Below are positions 62,122-64,000 of a stretch of DNA of 64,000 bases, one piece after another. Origin of the DNA: Cobetia sp. L2A1. Lineage in GTDB: Bacteria > Pseudomonadota > Gammaproteobacteria > Pseudomonadales > Halomonadaceae. Both the position numbers and the translations under genes were made by a program. Numbering within the stretch: the stretch's first letter is position 1; every line of letters begins with the position of its first letter. The stretch lies in contig NZ_CP047025.1 of assembly GCF_009796845.1 (NCBI RefSeq), positions 1,550,001 to 1,614,000 of the forward strand. Reading direction: 5' to 3'. The notes below the pieces were generated by a model. It ran no database searches and had not been told where the DNA came from. It saw only the letters and a list, made by a program, of their open reading frames with translations.

Positions 62122-63099
62122 GGGTATGTTGTCCTATTGATAAAGATGTAATCAAGAATATTGATAGAGTTCGATAAGCAGTATGTCTGCTAGTGATTCC
62201 TTGCGTTGGAGGGTGGTAATTGGATTTAGAACGGTAATGTAGACTATCAATAAACGTCTTTTCCAGGTGCTACCAAAGAACTGAAATGTTCGCGAAGTTA
62301 ATCTCGCAAAAAGTTAATTTGTCAACCAGGTATTGGATAAATGGATAGCCACGGTGGCGTATCGTCGCAGAAAAGAGGTGTCATCTCAAATTCTGCCAAA
62401 GATAATTTCAGTATCATCAATAAATTCAGAGTGTTTATTTGAATTTTTCCATTGAGAAACAACTATTGTTGTAGATTGTTCTATTGATGATTAGAAATGA
62501 TCATATCGTTACGTATGAAGTTTTTATTTAAGTAGTTGATTTTTCAGAGATTGATTGGTGTTCAGTATCATTCGGGAATGATGGGAGATTCATGTGATAA
62601 TATAAAAGTCTCACGTTATTAATGATTATTATTAGTGCGTGATGTCGTTTCTGTTGATGCGCCAGTAAGACGAAAATACAGAAGGAGAGGAATGGAAATA
62701 TTAAGTGCATGATTGTAATTAATGGATATTGAAGGCTCGTGCTATTCCGCCACTAGTGAATTAATGGTCTCAATGAAAAACCTGAAAATCAAGCGTTCGC
62801 GAGAACGTATTTTCAATACTAGAGTAATGACAGTGACATCCGATTGAATAGTCAACAACAAGACCATTCATCATCTGATGGAGTCAGCAGTTGTGTGCCC
62901 TGTCTCCATAAATGATCGGGACTGGTTCCTCCTTGCACCATCAAAATCTTGTCAGTTTGTCATTGAGATGATGCCCACCCTGTACACCATAAGGAGGTAT
63001 TGACAATATCCGTCATCGAGTGAATATTAGTATACCATTATGGAAAGCGGGATTCAGGCACTATCTCTTTTGTGAATAAGATATATAAGGATAAGAGGT
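62122..63099. other. AT-rich gene-free region
   Basis: About 980 bases, clearly more AT-rich than the rest of the window. The longest frame (minus strand, 62528-62710) has a hydrophobic start but no ribosome binding site that I trust. Short hairpins such as CGTTC-GCGA-GAACG (about 62791) occur. It separates the divergent tmm copy 2 and the LysR gene. Confidence 0.6.
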
Positions 63100-64000
63100 A
63101 TGTCAGTAACGTTTCGTCAACTACGTGTATTTGTGACTGTCGCTAGACAACGAACATTGACTGCTGCCGCTGAGCAACTCTTCCTGACGACACCAGCTGT
63201 CAGCATGGCATTGGGAGAGTTGGAGCGACAGTACGGTCAAACATTATTTGATCGTCACCGCAATCGTCTTTATTTGAATGACTATGGACGACAATTACTC
63301 CCACTTGCTGATGAGTTGCTCACGCGAAGTCATGATATCGATCATTTTTTTGACACTTCACAGATAAGTGGCACATTACATATTGGTGCTAGCTATACTA
63401 TTGGTCACCAGGTATTACCCAGACTCCTGAGTGAGTTTCGTAGGGCCTTCGGGCATGAGCAACAGAAAATCACCATTGCGAATAGTACGACTATCTGTCG
63501 CTCACTCGAATCATTTGATCTTGATGTCGGATTGATCGAAGGACGAATCGTCGATGAGCGCTTTACCATTGTGCCTTGGTGTCATGATCGGATGTTGATT
63601 GCTGTTGCAGCTAACCACCCTTTAGCCGATAGATCGAATGTCGAGATAGAAGAGTTATCGAGTTATTCTTGGTTACTGAGAGAGCAAGGTTCTGGAACCC
63701 GAGAACAATTTATGCGTTTTGTCGCCCCTCATCTACCACAATGGAAGTTGGGGCTTGAGATAAATTCTGCAGAAGCGATCATCAATGCAGCTGCAGTAGG
63801 GCTTGGAATCACCTGTGTCTCAGAGCTTGAGGCCTATCGTGCTCTCAAGGATGGTCGTCTGAGAGAAATTTCGATAGGGATTGAAATGCATCGTGAGTTC
63901 AGTATGGTGCTACATAATAATAAATACTGTAGCCCGCTGATGCAGGCTTTCTTTGACTTCTGTCTTGGCTTTGAAAAACAGCAATTATGGGAGGGTATGT
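63100..64000 (+). CDS. LysR-family regulator, open at window end
   Basis: 300 codons are present and the frame is still open at 64000, so only the last few residues are missing. The HTH begins SVTFRQLRVFVTVARQRTLT and continues AAAEQLFLTTPAVSMALGEL. The effector domain includes GTLHIGASYTIGHQVLPRLL, the signature of the YeiE/CysB-like branch, and GSGTREQF. AAGAGGT lies close to ATG 63100. Divergent from tmm copy 2, but about 1 kb away. Base composition is AT-rich relative to the rest, suggesting transfer. Confidence 0.92.
   Translation, partial: MSVTFRQLRVFVTVARQRTLTAAAEQLFLTTPAVSMALGELERQYGQTLFDRHRNRLYLNDYGRQLLPLADELLTRSHDIDHFFDTSQISGTLHIGASYTIGHQVLPRLLSEFRRAFGHEQQKITIANSTTICRSLESFDLDVGLIEGRIVDERFTIVPWCHDRMLIAVAANHPLADRSNVEIEELSSYSWLLREQGSGTREQFMRFVAPHLPQWKLGLEINSAEAIINAAAVGLGITCVSELEAYRALKDGRLREISIGIEMHREFSMVLHNNKYCSPLMQAFFDFCLGFEKQQLWEGM

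Noticed and set aside
62122..62300. NarL heptamer pair at tmm copy 2
   Set aside because: Only a single TACCCAT-like match overlapping the start codon region was found, with no partner at 7-base spacing.
62528..62710. 60-codon hydrophobic frame on the minus strand
   Set aside because: No ribosome binding site, and composition is that of the AT-rich spacer; no family match.

Overview
The window reads as one chromosomal segment of a marine, moderately halophilic gammaproteobacterium, most likely Halomonadaceae and perhaps Cobetia (inference from overall gene content; no rRNA is present to confirm it). Most of it is moderately GC-rich and densely coded. AT-rich exceptions are a sulfotransferase-like gene beside tRNA-Pro (26.1-27.1 kb), the copper gene tail (32.3-33.8 kb) and the 62.1-64.0 kb end.

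Layout. 0-11.2 kb: the first codons of a cation exporter with its divergent MerR regulator, then housekeeping genes prfC, mscL, a YjjV-type nuclease, a CHASE4/GGDEF/EAL protein, ygfZ, a small HMA-fold protein, osmC-like and uvrB. 11.7-16.8 kb: a complete liv branched-chain amino acid ABC operon (livK-H-M-G-F). 16.9-25.3 kb: a Cys-rich hypothetical, an AmiD-like lipoprotein amidase, class I fumarase, cardiolipin synthase, methylthioribose kinase, yaeQ and a membrane diguanylate cyclase. 25.5-27.6 kb: a small hypothetical, tRNA-Pro(GGG), a sulfotransferase-like gene and a LysR remnant. 27.7-33.8 kb: a copper resistance block (two-component system, copA, copB, a small exported protein, a His-tailed cytochrome c) tied together by a shared tandem TTCAG motif with 11-bp period. 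34-42.5 kb: mixed genes including dkgB, a split YeeE/YedE sulfur transporter, an SDR, an SOS-regulated umuDC pair, an M20 peptidase and a 2OG-Fe(II) oxygenase.

42.7-62.1 kb is the most distinctive part. It holds two near-identical trimethylamine monooxygenase genes (tmm), one TMAO demethylase (tdm), an ammonium-type transporter with a sigma-54 promoter, a paired SMR exporter, and a translationally coupled kinase/response-regulator/PAS-only operon. The regulator is NarL-like, and NarL-type heptamers (TACCCCT) occur as N7-spaced direct repeats upstream of both tdm and tmm copy 1, so a regulatory circuit for methylamine use can be proposed from sequence alone. The tmm copies flank a LacI-controlled Ugp/Mal-type ABC importer with a GpdQ-like phosphodiesterase and a HAD phosphatase. 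The LacI operator palindrome occurs twice, once in the promoter and once inside the ATPase gene, about 361 bp apart.

Downstream of the ABC cluster is arfA, whose mRNA carries a long hairpin across the 3' end of the coding region and the stop codon, as expected for an RNase III-controlled ribosome rescue factor. The window ends in a LysR regulator still open at position 64000, preceded by about 1 kb of AT-rich DNA with no gene I can support.
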